A stretch of DNA of 64,000 nucleotides from an endosymbiont of Galathealinum brachiosum (GCA_003349885.1 QFXC01000011.1:672865-736864); one strand, 5' to 3'. Counted from the first letter of the stretch, positions 20,701 to 28,984 are shown. Made by a program: numbers and translations. Notes: a model not told the origin generated them from the sequence alone.

Positions 20701-20759
20701 TGGGTAAACCATTCCAGGAAGATGAATTGCTAGAAAATATTCACGAGCTGATTGACTGA
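14742..20759 (+). CDS. chpA: ChpA hybrid histidine kinase of the Pil-Chp system
   Basis: This 2005-residue multidomain kinase has a FimL/Hpt-like N-terminal region (degenerate His54 in HMVQG). Three Hpt modules follow, with His694 (HTLKGSGR), His991 (HTLFGSAR, Lys replaced by Phe) and His1159 (HTLKGGAR), separated by very acidic linkers. Then come a CheA-type dimerization domain from about 1399, a kinase domain with the N-box at 1587-1596 (HMLRNAVSHG) and GRGVGMDVV, a CheW domain, and a C-terminal receiver with Asp1893-Asp1894 and phospho-acceptor Asp1937. P. aeruginosa ChpA is larger, with more transfer domains. TTG at 14742 has GAGG seven bases upstream; an ATG at 14751 is the alternative start. 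The stop overlaps chpC by one base. Confidence 0.95.
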   Translation: MSEMKTEDTVEYNSLRWVKKELDLILQEAQASLSAYIEDTDEEDRLRESVEHLHMVQGTLQMVELYGAAQLAEEMEKVSEALLNGNIDKVEDAYDVLMRSMLQLPDYLESLQSGRKDVPMVLLPLLNDLRASRSASLLSENVLFFPDVNTESGQSETEIEAGQLVTNAKKLRPHFQIGLLGWFKGQKVSASLKRLLAVLGELEKKTAQPSIRRIWSISSALVEGLGKNGIDSNVSIKMLLGQVDRSIKQLIDTDEDVFAKNTPNDLLKNLLYYVARITTDSPRVKEIKTTYRLEELLPGDNELEEARSGMGGLNAELLETVSAGIREDLLEVKDALEIFVHSEVQDLGRLGNLPALLNKIADTLSMLGLGMPREMVLEQHDVIEQIISKSKEATDELIMGVAGVLLAVESQLNSFIANRSSMGGENEPAHRVGDLADMPESEYLEVLSAVIREALQDFNDARLAILNYLENPVDKNLLEIVLQRLEEIDGAMFMLPIQKLKHQTDSLRNYVSKVMLNAGQVPEASVQNDLADVVTSIEYYLEAILEGRPDLELSMNSGNAAADRLLEIASESGVEVAEQEAVSEEIIAEETEVAEEVVSNEVIETEDPVEEPVAEKEEPALEESIAVIEEPVQEADEVEEERYIILSDDADEEILEIFIEEAMEELASLNEQIPVWERDHGNQESLSTIRRSFHTLKGSGRLIGAELIGEFSWNFENMLNRVIDKSRPLNQDVFDILHESLGVLPQLIEQLKGNREPIPNIYKLIDRTEALGKWKKPEANKVAASASEIIKEKLVEEVETPVSEIEELQFEEAEVDETETIEISEDEVMDEISDDELVLEESPDEVADESVVDNELSEDLDDDFGDEFDIDLTDELEALQIASSDEADAVLELEETSIEEDEVLELEEVSIDETLNEVVIDDLALDEAEEIKIEDELSSEDTLQIYIDPVLFDIFKGESENHLQQIKSLLDKHNQSIEPLTANAELLRALHTLFGSARTAEVDEIAELCGGLEKYVRLYLNKDDLSISDTGVTLISDVASKVSGMLAALEQKNHKLESDDILLSRINSLSIKKQNELATEDVAAVDDTDTSEDITLEIEDNKISVEESLVSYSDVDDELVEIFLEEAEELLDSCENSLQRWNSNNNDEESVQDLQRHLHTLKGGARMADLSPVGDLTHALESLVIAVNDKHLSFTKEISNAFHDALDQLSDMLSKVKERQPLSSGNALILHIDALREGKKTSNNVEPSSTDEGEDPEPARGLDSVTIDDTEDADTFAVELTEEAILSDDFDVGLDEDFGFEIPLDPDIDSPSEDEGIVLDSDADYQVELSSESILEETEDLTDQVSVSLIDEIEEEEEVESTPEETVEEGETPTFVLEKNEALQENVKPQQKDSIATEQVRVRSDLLNDLVNHAGEVSVYHARMGQQISNFSFNLSEMNQTVIRLREQLRQLSIETEAQILSRYEKESDQYDEDFDPLEMDRFSTMQQISRSLQETVGDIESIKDLLSEEVRDSETLLLQESRVSSELQEGLMRTRMVHFGGLASRLRRIVRQTARELDKEVELEIVGETSEVDRTVLDRIVAPLEHMLRNAVSHGIENVDERKAAGKQGTGTLRIIVDREGSDVVITVDDDGRGIDVNAIRKKATDKGLLTADSVISDHDVLQYIMEAGFSTAEKVTQISGRGVGMDVVDSEIKQLGGVLEIDTVQGKGTTFKIRLPLTLAINHALLVNVGEDIYAVPLNSIEGVVRLSGPELQQFYNSGENSYEFAGSSYELKHLGALLTGEQADYSRQGQLFPVLLARTGDQSVALHVDDLIGRREVVVKPVGAQISTVRGISGATILGDGRVVIILEMNSLVLGDSLFHVTDSDDELGEEVEAIPVIEEKRETIVMVVDDSITIRKVTERMLTRHDMKVITAKDGVDAVSQLQEVKPDVMLLDIEMPRMDGYEVATHVRNDPRLADLPIIMITSRSGSKHKDKAMEIGVNKYMGKPFQEDELLENIHELID

Positions 20760-21214
20760 TGTCCGAAGAAATAAAATGCATGATATTAAAAATTAATGGT
20801 GACGAACTGTTAATGCCGAATGCGTCGGTGGCAGAAATAATACCTATTAAAAATATTATTAACGTAGCGAATAAGCCAGCCTGGATGTTAGGTTATCTTG
20901 ACTGGCGTGGACATTCTGTTCCGCTGGTCTCGTTTGAAGCAATGGGTGAAGTTCGAATGCCTAGTCTGGCTTCTGGTAATGTGAAAGCAGCCGTTTTGTT
21001 TTCTATCGGAGAAGACTCAAACTTTCCGTTTATGTCTATTTTAATGCAGGATGCACCTTCAATTATTAATGTAAAAGAAGCAGATGTGATTTCAAATAAA
21101 GAAAAAATTAATCATCCAGCAGTAGGTGATAAAGTTATGATGGCTGATGGAACGTATAGCATTATAAATCTTGAAAAGCTGGAATCAATTGTAAAAGAAG
21201 TTATGACGCATTAG
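20759..21214 (+). CDS. chpC: CheW-like adaptor ChpC
   Basis: The 151-residue protein is a CheW-like domain (ILKINGDELLMPNASVAEII, then GYLDWRGHSVPLVSFE). It starts on the last base of chpA (TGATG), so it is translationally coupled. In Pseudomonas the second CheW protein of this cluster is ChpC and follows the methylesterase gene chpB; here chpB is missing and chpC follows chpA directly. ChpC probably links further receptors to ChpA. It is the last gene of the cluster and converges on rsmE. Confidence 0.85.
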   Translation: MSEEIKCMILKINGDELLMPNASVAEIIPIKNIINVANKPAWMLGYLDWRGHSVPLVSFEAMGEVRMPSLASGNVKAAVLFSIGEDSNFPFMSILMQDAPSIINVKEADVISNKEKINHPAVGDKVMMADGTYSIINLEKLESIVKEVMTH

Positions 21215-21251
21215 CAGTTTGATTTAAGTCATTTTCTGGCCCAAAAAGGCA

Positions 21252-21980
21252 CTACCTACCTAAATCACCCCAAAGAAGTTGAACTGAAGTTATTGCAGCT
21301 AATGCTGCAGTTTCAGTACGCAATATCCTGGGTCCAAGTTTGATACCTTCGAATCCGTTGTTCTTTGCTGCAATAATTTCACTTTCAGAAAGCCCGCCTT
21401 CAGGACCGATTAAAAGATGAATATTGGTGGCAGCTGATAGAGATTGAAGGTTATTACTTGAAAGTGGATCAAGTAATAACCTTGAATCAGCAGAGCTGTC
21501 ATTGAAGATTGTTTCTAGTTTACCTACTGGATTTATTGCGGGTAGGTAGTTGCGACCAGATTGTTCGCATGCGCTAATTGCTATTGAGCGCCAGTGATCC
21601 AGTTTTTTTTGTTCTCGCTCGCCTTTCAGGTTGACTACAGTTCGCTCGGTGATAACAGGCGTAATTTGAGTGACACCCAGTTCAATTGATTTTTGAATCG
21701 CAAAATCCATGCGATCGCCTTTTGAAATACCCTGAAACAGGTGAATGTTAATATTGGATTCATTGTCAATAACAGTTGAGGACTCGATGTGAGCAATCGC
21801 TTTTTTTCCTGAAACTTCCAGGCGAGCTGAATACTCAGTGCCTTCGCCATTAAATAAAGTAAATATATAATTGTTTTTTAATCGAAGAACTTTAATCAGG
21901 TGGTTGCTTGAAAACTTATCAAGTTGAACGATGTCATCCTTGTCGAACAGCCCCGATTGATATATTCGAATTGATTTCAT
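21252..21980 (-). CDS. rsmE: 16S rRNA (uracil-1498-N3)-methyltransferase
   Basis: RsmE uses S-adenosylmethionine (SAM) to methylate U1498 of 16S rRNA. The 242-residue SPOUT-fold protein shows the knot motifs near its C-terminus: HLLIGPEGGLSESEI and LGPRILRTETAALAAI. The N-terminal part is the PUA-like RNA-binding domain. It follows metF by 24 bp on the same strand, so it may be the last gene of the metK-ahcY-metF row. The length is normal. Confidence 0.95.
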   Translation of the reverse strand: MKSIRIYQSGLFDKDDIVQLDKFSSNHLIKVLRLKNNYIFTLFNGEGTEYSARLEVSGKKAIAHIESSTVIDNESNINIHLFQGISKGDRMDFAIQKSIELGVTQITPVITERTVVNLKGEREQKKLDHWRSIAISACEQSGRNYLPAINPVGKLETIFNDSSADSRLLLDPLSSNNLQSLSAATNIHLLIGPEGGLSESEIIAAKNNGFEGIKLGPRILRTETAALAAITSVQLLWGDLGR

Positions 21981-22004
21981 GTAAAAATTTAAAACAATCT
22001 CAAA

Positions 22005-22859
22005 CTATAGTTTGAGATTGTTCCATATTTTTAAAGTTGCTTCTGACTGATTCATAGAATAGAAATGCAGTCCAGGAGCACCCATTTCCAGTAACTTTTG
22101 ACACATAGAAGAAACGAAATCGGCTCCAAATTCTTTTATGGAGTCAGTGTCATCGGCATATGATTCCAGCTTTCGTCTTAGCCAGCGTGGAATTTCAGCA
22201 CCACACATGTCAGAAAAACGAGCCAGGTTGCTGTAATTAGTGATTGGCATGATACCGGGTACTATTGGTAAGTCTAACCCCGCTTTTTCGCAATTATCAA
22301 TAAAGTAAAAGTAACTATCAATGTTATAAAAGTATTGAGTGATTGCGGAGTCTGCGCCAGAAAGTACTTTATTTTTAAAGTTTAACATATCCTGATTGGC
22401 GTTTTCAGCTTGTGGGTGTGTTTCAGGGTAAGCGGCAACTTCAATATGAAACTGATCATTGTAATTATCACGTATAAAGCCGACTAGCTCATTAGCGTAA
22501 TTAAAGTCGCTTTGTGAAACTGTACCAGATGGCATGTCTCCACGTAGCGTAACGATACGCTTAATACCCTGATTTTTATAATCGTCGAGAATATCTTTCA
22601 GTTGTTGTTTGCTAGAGCCAATGCATGAAAGGTGCGGAGCTACATCGCAGCCAGTACTTTGTTGAATCTTTGTGACAGCATTGAATGTGGTTTCACGAGT
22701 GGATCCGCCAGCACCAAAAGTAACAGAAAAAAATTCAGGATTAATTTCATTTTTTAATGTTTCAGCCGTGGAGAGCAGGTTTTCCATTCCCTTGTCAGTT
22801 TTGGGTGGGAAAAATTCACAACTGAAATTTTTATCTAGTTTTTTTTGGGTTTCCATCAA
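22005..22859 (-). CDS. metF: 5,10-methylenetetrahydrofolate reductase
   Basis: MetF makes 5-methyltetrahydrofolate with FAD and NADH, supplying the methyl group for methionine synthesis. The 284-residue protein starts with the typical CEFFPPKTDKG, followed by FSVTFGAGGSTRETT, the flavin-site segment GADSAITQYFYNID and the C-terminal APGLHFYSMN. It is the third gene of the SAM-cycle row (metK-ahcY-metF), 104 bp after ahcY. The window therefore holds synthesis of SAM, removal of SAH and methyl-group supply together. Confidence 0.96.
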   Translation of the reverse strand: MMETQKKLDKNFSCEFFPPKTDKGMENLLSTAETLKNEINPEFFSVTFGAGGSTRETTFNAVTKIQQSTGCDVAPHLSCIGSSKQQLKDILDDYKNQGIKRIVTLRGDMPSGTVSQSDFNYANELVGFIRDNYNDQFHIEVAAYPETHPQAENANQDMLNFKNKVLSGADSAITQYFYNIDSYFYFIDNCEKAGLDLPIVPGIMPITNYSNLARFSDMCGAEIPRWLRRKLESYADDTDSIKEFGADFVSSMCQKLLEMGAPGLHFYSMNQSEATLKIWNNLKL

Positions 22860-22963
22860 TAAAACCTGTGTTAATCAATTATTCTTTAAAGCTATCCTTT
22901 CAGAAGTAACAGGCAACAATAATGAATGCTTGTCATTTCTAAAAGGGCAGTAAGGCCGCTGAA

Positions 22964-24370
22964 TTAGTAGCGGTAGTGCTCAGCTTTGTATGGGCCTTCA
23001 ACAGGTACATTAATATAATCTGCCTGTTCCTGAGAAAGCTCTGTTAGGTGAGCACCAATCTTGGTTAAATGTAAACGAGCTACTTTTTCATCTAATTGCT
23101 TAGGAAGAATGTAAACTTTATTCTCATATGCTTCAGCATTAGTAAAGAATTCAATTTGTGCCATAACCTGATTGGTGAACGAAGCAGACATTACAAAACT
23201 AGGGTGACCTGTTGCGCAGCCCAGGTTTACCAGACGACCTTTAGCGAGAATAATGATCTTTTTGCCATCAGGAAAAATCACGTGATCAACCTGTGGTTTA
23301 ATTTCTTCCCACTCATATTTTTCAAGTGAAGCGATATTGATTTCAGAATCGAAGTGACCAATGTTACAAACGATTGCTTCGTTCTTCATTGCTTCCATGT
23401 GGTGATGATCAATAACATTTAAGTTACCAGTTGTAGTAACAAAAATATCGCCCTGACTTGCAACTTCATTCAGGTCTACAACGCGGTAACCTTCCATTGC
23501 TGCCTGAAGTGCACAGATAGGATCGATTTCTGTAACCCAAACCGTTGCCCCCATACCTTTGTATGCTTGAGCGCAGCCTTTACCAACATCACCATAACCG
23601 ATAACAACACAGATTTTACCAGCGATCATTACGTCAGTTGCGCGTTTGATACTATCGATTAATGATTCACGACAACCATATAAGTTATCGAATTTTGATT
23701 TAGTAGCAGAATCATTAACATTCATCGCAGGGAATAATAATTCACCTTTTTCCTGCATTTCATATAAACGGTGAACACCTGTAGTGGTTTCTTCGGTTAC
23801 GCCTTTAACGCTAGCCGCAATATCGCCCCAAACTGTTTCGCCTGATTTGATTGTACGGCGAAGCACGTTAAGCACTTCTTTGTATTCTTCGTTATCATCA
23901 TCTTTAGTAGCTGGAACAGCACCGGCTTTTTCAAACTCAACACCTTTATGAACTAATAATGTAGCGTCGCCACCATCATCAAGAATCATATTTGGTAACT
24001 CACCGTTAGGCCACATAAGAGCCTGCTCCGTGCACCACCAGTATTCTTCAATCGTTTCACCTTTCCATGCAAATACAGGAATATTCTGTGCAGCAATTGC
24101 AGCAGCAGCATGGTCTTGTGTTGAGAAAATATTACATGAAACCCAGCGTACGCTTGCACCAAGATCTACTAATGTTTCGATCAATACAGCAGTTTGAATT
24201 GTCATGTGAATGCTGCCCATAATACGGCAACCTTCTAAAGGTTTTTTGCCAGCATATTCTTCACGTAGAGCCATAAGACCTGGCATTTCGATTTCAGCAA
24301 TTGATATTTCTTTACGACCCCAATCGGCCAGTGACATATCTGCAACTTTATAATCTGTAAATTCGCTCAT
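22964..24370 (-). CDS. ahcY: Adenosylhomocysteinase (SAH hydrolase)
   Basis: AhcY splits S-adenosylhomocysteine into adenosine and homocysteine, relieving product inhibition of methyltransferases. The 468-residue protein has the NAD-binding motif [14 protein letters not shown], an active-site region with [13 protein letters not shown] and the C-terminal [20 protein letters not shown] with the conserved PYKAEHYRY end. An AGGAAT ribosome site lies eight bases before the ATG. The 93-bp gap to metK contains a double hairpin. Bacteria with this enzyme usually do not need the Pfs/LuxS route. The SAH riboswitch further upstream makes sense for this gene. Confidence 0.97.
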   Translation of the reverse strand: MSEFTDYKVADMSLADWGRKEISIAEIEMPGLMALREEYAGKKPLEGCRIMGSIHMTIQTAVLIETLVDLGASVRWVSCNIFSTQDHAAAAIAAQNIPVFAWKGETIEEYWWCTEQALMWPNGELPNMILDDGGDATLLVHKGVEFEKAGAVPATKDDDNEEYKEVLNVLRRTIKSGETVWGDIAASVKGVTEETTTGVHRLYEMQEKGELLFPAMNVNDSATKSKFDNLYGCRESLIDSIKRATDVMIAGKICVVIGYGDVGKGCAQAYKGMGATVWVTEIDPICALQAAMEGYRVVDLNEVASQGDIFVTTTGNLNVIDHHHMEAMKNEAIVCNIGHFDSEINIASLEKYEWEEIKPQVDHVIFPDGKKIIILAKGRLVNLGCATGHPSFVMSASFTNQVMAQIEFFTNAEAYENKVYILPKQLDEKVARLHLTKIGAHLTELSQEQADYINVPVEGPYKAEHYRY

Positions 24371-24398
24371 TGTAATAATTCCTAAATAATTTTATTTT

Positions 24399-24457
24399 GT
24401 AGGTTCGAATTTATTCGAACAAGTGTGAAATGAAAGTGCGAACAGGTTCGCACCTAC
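24399..24457. repeat. REPIN-like double hairpin between metK and ahcY
   Basis: Two tight palindromes face each other. The first is GTAG followed by GTTCGAAT-TT-ATTCGAAC (24399-24420). The second is GTGCGAAC-AG-GTTCGCAC followed by CTAC (24436-24457). Both stems are perfect over 8 bp with 2-base loops. A 5' GTAG tetranucleotide plus a palindrome, in inverted pairs, is the design of REP elements mobilised by RAYT transposases. It lies inside the metK-ahcY transcript and could affect mRNA stability. Confidence 0.7.
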
Positions 24458-24463
24458 AAAAAA

Positions 24464-25630
24464 CTAAATGCCAGCTGCATCTCTTAATGCATCAGCCTTG
24501 TCAGTACGTTCCCATGTGAAGTTATCTTCTGTGCGGCCAAAGTGGCCGTAAGCAGCAGTGTTTTTATAGATAGGGCGTAATAAATCTAACATTTGAATCA
24601 AACCTTTTGGTTTAAGATCAAAGTGCTCACGAACCAGTTCTTCTATACGGCTGTCTTCTATTTTTCCTGTGCCAAATGTTTCAATAGAAATTGAAGTAGG
24701 TTCAGCAACGCCAATAGCATAAGAAACCTGAATTTCACATTTGTCAGCAAGGCCAGCAGCAACAATGTTTTTAGCAACATAACGACCAGCGTATGCTGCA
24801 GAACGGTCTACTTTAGATGGGTCTTTACCTGAGAACGCGCCACCACCATGACGAGCCATACCACCATATGTATCAACAATAATTTTACGACCAGTTAAAC
24901 CACAGTCACCAACCGGGCCACCAATTACAAAGTTACCTGTTGGATTAATATGAAACTGAGTAGCTTTATTAATTAAAGACTCTGGAAGTACATGTTTGAT
25001 AACCTCAGCCATAATCGCTTCGCGTAATGCGCTTAAACTAATATCCGGTGAATGCTGAGTTGATAAAACAACGGCATCGATAGAGGTAGGTACACCATCT
25101 TCATAACGGAAAGTTACCTGACTTTTTGCATCTGGACGTAACCAGCTTAAAGTGCCGTTTTTACGAACTTCAGCCTGACGTTTAACCAGTTTATGTGCGT
25201 AAGTAATAGGTGCAGGCATAAGTACATCAGTTTCGTTACAGGCGTAACCAAACATAAGGCCCTGATCGCCAGCACCTTGTTCCAGGTCATCACCTTCGCC
25301 TTCATTAACGCCCATCGCGATATCTGGAGATTGTTTATCTATAGAGGTGATGACGGCGCATGAATCAGCATCAAAGCCCATTTCAGAGCTGGTATATCCA
25401 ATATCACGTACTGTATCACGCACGATTTGCTGCATATCAACCCAGGCTGATGTGGTGATTTCACCTGAAAGTACAACCATACCCGTATTTATCAGGGTTT
25501 CGCAGGCAACACGAGCTTTAGGGTCCTGTTCAAAGATAGCATCTAAAATGGCATCAGATATCTGGTCAGCAACCTTATCCGGGTGACCTTCTGATACAGA
25601 TTCAGATGTAAATAAATGACTTTTCGACAT
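24464..25630 (-). CDS. metK: S-adenosylmethionine synthetase
   Basis: MetK makes SAM from methionine and ATP. The 388-residue protein contains the start motif [19 protein letters not shown], the conserved [16 protein letters not shown] and the phosphate-binding [20 protein letters not shown] strong ribosome site GAGGAAT precedes the ATG. It is the first gene after the SAH riboswitch, followed by ahcY and metF. Control of metK by SAH is less expected than control of ahcY, so read-through to ahcY may be the main purpose. Confidence 0.97.
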   Translation of the reverse strand: MSKSHLFTSESVSEGHPDKVADQISDAILDAIFEQDPKARVACETLINTGMVVLSGEITTSAWVDMQQIVRDTVRDIGYTSSEMGFDADSCAVITSIDKQSPDIAMGVNEGEGDDLEQGAGDQGLMFGYACNETDVLMPAPITYAHKLVKRQAEVRKNGTLSWLRPDAKSQVTFRYEDGVPTSIDAVVLSTQHSPDISLSALREAIMAEVIKHVLPESLINKATQFHINPTGNFVIGGPVGDCGLTGRKIIVDTYGGMARHGGGAFSGKDPSKVDRSAAYAGRYVAKNIVAAGLADKCEIQVSYAIGVAEPTSISIETFGTGKIEDSRIEELVREHFDLKPKGLIQMLDLLRPIYKNTAAYGHFGRTEDNFTWERTDKADALRDAAGI

Positions 25631-25799
25631 GTTTTATTCCTCGATACAAGTAACTAGTTCGCCAGAATACCTATAATAATCAATGGCCTATTACCATAGG
25701 TAACTTAAGGTAAAGCAATATGAGGGAATCAGAGGTTGGTAGATTATTCTACCGAGATAAGATCCGTGCCCATTTTTAGCTAAACTAGAAACTAATAAA

Positions 25800-25868
25800 T
25801 GAGCGCAGTTTAAAATTGATGCACCAAGCCTGACAGAGATATCTGCTGCAGCGCTCCTCAGTGCGGAT
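25800..25868 (-). ncRNA. S-adenosylhomocysteine (SAH) riboswitch
   Basis: Read on the minus strand, the element has the conserved cores GAGGAGCGCTGCA, CAGGCTTGG and AACTGCGCTCA in the right order. P1 pairs GCACTGAG (25864-25857) with CTTGGTGC (25828-25821) over eight pairs including two G-U. P2 pairs CAGA with TCTG (25845-25834). The pseudoknot pairs GAGCGC (25856-25851) with GCGCTC (25806-25801). This matches the known SAH aptamer, which binds the by-product of methylation and turns on ahcY-type genes. It lies about 170 nt before metK, so a longer leader or a second promoter is possible. Confidence 0.85.
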
Positions 25869-25872
25869 AGAG

Positions 25873-25902
25873 ATTATAGTTCAAAACATAAGAAATGGCT
25901 AA
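25873..25902 (-). promoter_or_regulatory. Probable sigma-70 promoter of the riboswitch transcript
   Basis: On the minus strand a perfect TATAAT (25878-25873) is preceded by TTAGCC at an 18-base spacing. The expected transcription start falls at about 25866, at the 5' edge of the SAH aptamer, which supports both calls. The -35 element is weak. Confidence 0.5.
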
Positions 25903-25961
25903 TTTATAGTCTATATCAGTATGTTGAGGGTAGAATGCGGTAATTAAAAAATTGGATCAAT

Positions 25962-26873
25962 GTGTTGTTTAACAATCTATCCCCCCTTTCTCCAAAGATA
26001 TCAGGTTTTTTATTAGCCATAATAGGCACGGCTCTCTTTTCGCTTAAATCAATATTTATAAAGCTGTCTTATATGCAGGGACTAAATGCAGACAGTGTGT
26101 TAATGCTTCGAATGGCAATTGCGCTGCCAATATATGCAGGTATTTTAATATGGTTGTACAGCAAACAGGAATCGGTTCCAGAGTCTTTACATAAAAATAT
26201 CTATAAGATTATCTTTCTGGGGTTTATCGGATATTTTTTATCTTCATGGCTTGATTTGAAAGGGCTTGAGTATATTTCTGCACAACTGGAAAGGTTAACG
26301 TTATTCAGCTATCCAGTTTTAGTAGCTGTTCTTGGTTCGGTATTTTTTAAAACACCACTGACTAAAAATATTGTACTGGCATTAATTATTACTTATGCAG
26401 GCGTTTGGGTAGTTTTTAATCAGGAGTTAACATTGTCAGGTGAGAATGTTGAGTATGGAACATTACTGGTTTTTCTAGCGGCGCTGAATTTTTCAATATA
26501 TGTATTGATGGGTAAAAAAGTAATACATGAAGTAGGAAGTCTGTGGTTTACAAGCATAGCAATGATCGTATCAAGTGTATTTGTATTGTTATATTACGCA
26601 GCATTTTTTAACTACAGTTCGTTGGTAGTGACAGCTATGGCCTGGTTTTGGCTGATTTTGTTAGCCATTTTTAGTACGGTTATCCCCAGTTTTATGATTG
26701 CCGAAGCCATCGCAAAAATAGGCCCCGCACAAACAGGTGTCATCGGAACATTAGGGCCAATGATAACAATAGTACTGGCCGTTGTATTTTTGAATGAGTC
26801 GTTTACCGTTTCACATGCAATTGGCATATGTCTGGTTATAGGTGGCGTAACCGTTTTAGCAAGAGGGAAGTAG
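25962..26873 (+). CDS. EamA/DMT family transporter
   Basis: This 303-residue inner-membrane protein has about ten hydrophobic helices in two halves. The EamA pattern is visible at the start (GFLLAIIGTALFSLKSIFIK) and in the second half (IGPAQTGVIGTLGPMITIVL). Members export amino acids, nucleotides or other metabolites; the substrate cannot be told here. The start is a GTG at 25962, with GGAT as a weak ribosome site. It is divergent from the metK riboswitch unit. Confidence 0.88.
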   Translation: MLFNNLSPLSPKISGFLLAIIGTALFSLKSIFIKLSYMQGLNADSVLMLRMAIALPIYAGILIWLYSKQESVPESLHKNIYKIIFLGFIGYFLSSWLDLKGLEYISAQLERLTLFSYPVLVAVLGSVFFKTPLTKNIVLALIITYAGVWVVFNQELTLSGENVEYGTLLVFLAALNFSIYVLMGKKVIHEVGSLWFTSIAMIVSSVFVLLYYAAFFNYSSLVVTAMAWFWLILLAIFSTVIPSFMIAEAIAKIGPAQTGVIGTLGPMITIVLAVVFLNESFTVSHAIGICLVIGGVTVLARGK

Positions 26874-26885
26874 TCAATGAGTTAA

Positions 26886-26920
26886 GGAGCGTTTCCATCA
26901 GGGGCTGGCTCCGTTTTTTT
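26886..26920 (+). terminator. Possible terminator after the EamA gene
   Basis: GGAGC (26886-26890) can pair with GCTCC (26908-26912), and GTTTTTTT follows directly. The loop is long (17 bases) and the stem short, so this is a weak call. The position, 13 bp after the stop codon, is right. Confidence 0.4.
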
Positions 26921-27004
26921 GGGGGGCAGTCCTATGAGGCGAGGCAACCATTAAGTTGAGCGAAGTCGTTCATCGCGCTGTTAATGTGATGGTTATACAT
27001 AAAA

Positions 27005-27035
27005 GGGGACAGAGCGGGAAAAATGCTCTGTCCCC
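27005..27035. repeat. Perfect 11-bp palindrome (GGGGACAGAGC / GCTCTGTCCCC)
   Basis: The arms at 27005-27015 and 27025-27035 pair perfectly around a nine-base loop. It lies between the converging EamA and dnaG genes and has no T-run on either side. Similar G4/C4-ended palindromes occur at 4183, 33492 and 35047, which suggests a dispersed repeat family. Confidence 0.6.
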
Positions 27036-27067
27036 GATGATGAAGTACCTGAGCCGAGAAGGATTTA

Positions 27068-28819
27068 TTAGTTTTGGTAAAGATTACTCAGTTCTGTTTT
27101 TTCTTCTGCACTAAGTTCGGTGCTTCGACTTTTATTCAGTAGCTCCTCTAAACGCAGGCCTCTGTGTTTTTTTAGTAAATTACCAAATGCGTCATTAAGT
27201 GATGTTAATTGCGTCTCTTTATTTGAATCAGGAATGTCCAGCTGCATGAGTTTGTTAATAACGGCAGCATCATCTGTATTACGCCAACGTTCTACAAGAA
27301 CGGAAGGTGAGCAGGTTTCAGTTTGTAGTATAGTTTGATGTATTTTGATTAATAAATTAATGCCGGGTAAGTCAGATGCCTGTAATTCATTGGGTATATC
27401 ACATTCTTTTGCAAGTACTGGAAACTGTAGTAATAAAGCTATGGCAAGGCGTGTGGGTGTCATGCTTATTTGATATTTCGATGAAGCTGGTTTTCTGTTG
27501 TTAATTTGATGAGTGTGTTCTGGCTGGCTTCCTGTTTCCGGAATATGGTGTTGTAAATTTGAGGTTGATAAACCGATCAATTTTGAAAGTTGATTTAATA
27601 AAAGATCTTTAAAAACACCATCAGCAATTTTACTGATTAATGGTTTCGCTTTTTCAGATAAACGACCACAACCATCAGCGGATGATAAATCCAGATCTTC
27701 AGATAAATGCTGTAACATGAAATCAGCGAGAGGCGTGGCATTGCTTAAACGTTGTTCAAAAGCTTGCTGACCTTCCTGGCGGACCAGAGTGTCCGGGTCT
27801 TCGCCATCCGGCAAAAATAAAAAACGAGCCTGTACACCATCACGTAGAACTGAAAGAGAGTTTTCTAAAGCTCGCCAGGCGGCTTTTTTCCCTGCTGCGT
27901 CACCGTCGTAACAAAAAATCAACTCAGGAACAATACGAAATAATTTTGATATCTGTGTGCCGGAAGTTGCAGTGCCCAGAGTTGCTACAGCATATTTAAT
28001 ACCATGCTGAGCAAGAGCAACGACATCCATATAACCCTCAACAATAACAATACGATTTAAATCTTTAACTGACTGGCGTGCTTCATATAAACCATATAAC
28101 TCTTCACCTTTATGAAAAACAGGTGTTTCTGGTGAGTTAAGATATTTGGGCTCGCCCTTGTCGAGTATACGCCCACCAAAACCAATGGTGCGACCGCGCC
28201 GATCGCGAATAGGAAACATAATGCGATCACGAAAGCGGTCATATTGTTTCTGCGGGTTTTTCTCGATCGTTAAACCGGATTTCAAACAGGCTGCTTTTCC
28301 TTCATTATCGGTGCCCAGATGTCCTGATGTGAAATCCCAGCTATCTGGCGCGTAACCCATTTGAAAGTCTTTGGCAATTTCCCCGCTAAGTCCTCTTTGT
28401 TTGAGGTATTCTACAGCTCTGGGAGTTGTCTTTAATTCGTTAGAAAAGCGGATAGCGGCTTTTTCCAGAATTTCATAGAGAGGTTTTTTATCGTCCTGTT
28501 GCGCAGTGAAATTGCCCTGTTCACGCGGAACATCGACGTGGTACTCTGCAGCAAGAACATCAATAGCATCAACAAAATCAAGGCGTTCATACTCCATTAT
28601 AAAACCCAGAGCGGTTCCGTGGGCGCCACAGCCAAAGCAATGGTAAAACTGCTTATTCTGGCTTACTGTAAAGGAAGGGCTTTTCTCATTATGAAACGGG
28701 CAGCAGGCAATATATTCTTTTCCGCGCTTTTTAAGGGCGACACGTGAATCTACTACGTCGACGATATCTGCGCGGTTTATAAGGTCATCAATGAACTGCT
28801 GGGGTATTCTGCCTGCCAT
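27068..28819 (-). CDS. dnaG: DNA primase
   Basis: DnaG makes RNA primers for replication. The 583-residue protein starts MAGRIPQQFIDDL, like E. coli DnaG; an ATG 24 bases further upstream (28843) would add eight residues and is less likely. The zinc-binding domain (CCPFHNEKSPSF and HCFGCGAHG), the core with FPIRDRRGRTIGFGGR and the TOPRIM motif IVIVEGYMDVVAL with later CYDGDAAGKKAAWRA are all present. The C-terminal helicase-binding part is less conserved. It is not next to rpsU or rpoD as in E. coli; rpsU is found at 44235. Confidence 0.97.
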   Translation of the reverse strand: MAGRIPQQFIDDLINRADIVDVVDSRVALKKRGKEYIACCPFHNEKSPSFTVSQNKQFYHCFGCGAHGTALGFIMEYERLDFVDAIDVLAAEYHVDVPREQGNFTAQQDDKKPLYEILEKAAIRFSNELKTTPRAVEYLKQRGLSGEIAKDFQMGYAPDSWDFTSGHLGTDNEGKAACLKSGLTIEKNPQKQYDRFRDRIMFPIRDRRGRTIGFGGRILDKGEPKYLNSPETPVFHKGEELYGLYEARQSVKDLNRIVIVEGYMDVVALAQHGIKYAVATLGTATSGTQISKLFRIVPELIFCYDGDAAGKKAAWRALENSLSVLRDGVQARFLFLPDGEDPDTLVRQEGQQAFEQRLSNATPLADFMLQHLSEDLDLSSADGCGRLSEKAKPLISKIADGVFKDLLLNQLSKLIGLSTSNLQHHIPETGSQPEHTHQINNRKPASSKYQISMTPTRLAIALLLQFPVLAKECDIPNELQASDLPGINLLIKIHQTILQTETCSPSVLVERWRNTDDAAVINKLMQLDIPDSNKETQLTSLNDAFGNLLKKHRGLRLEELLNKSRSTELSAEEKTELSNLYQN

Positions 28820-28984
28820 GTGTGTATTTTGCCACAGAGACACAATGAGAACAGAATTTTATCAATGTAATCGCACTATTTTAAGTAGATGACGCTTCGC
28901 CTGACCATACGTAAGCTTAAATGCAGATCATTAATTAAGTATTCACTTAAACGGCTGAATTAGTCATTTATGTAAGTTGGTATT

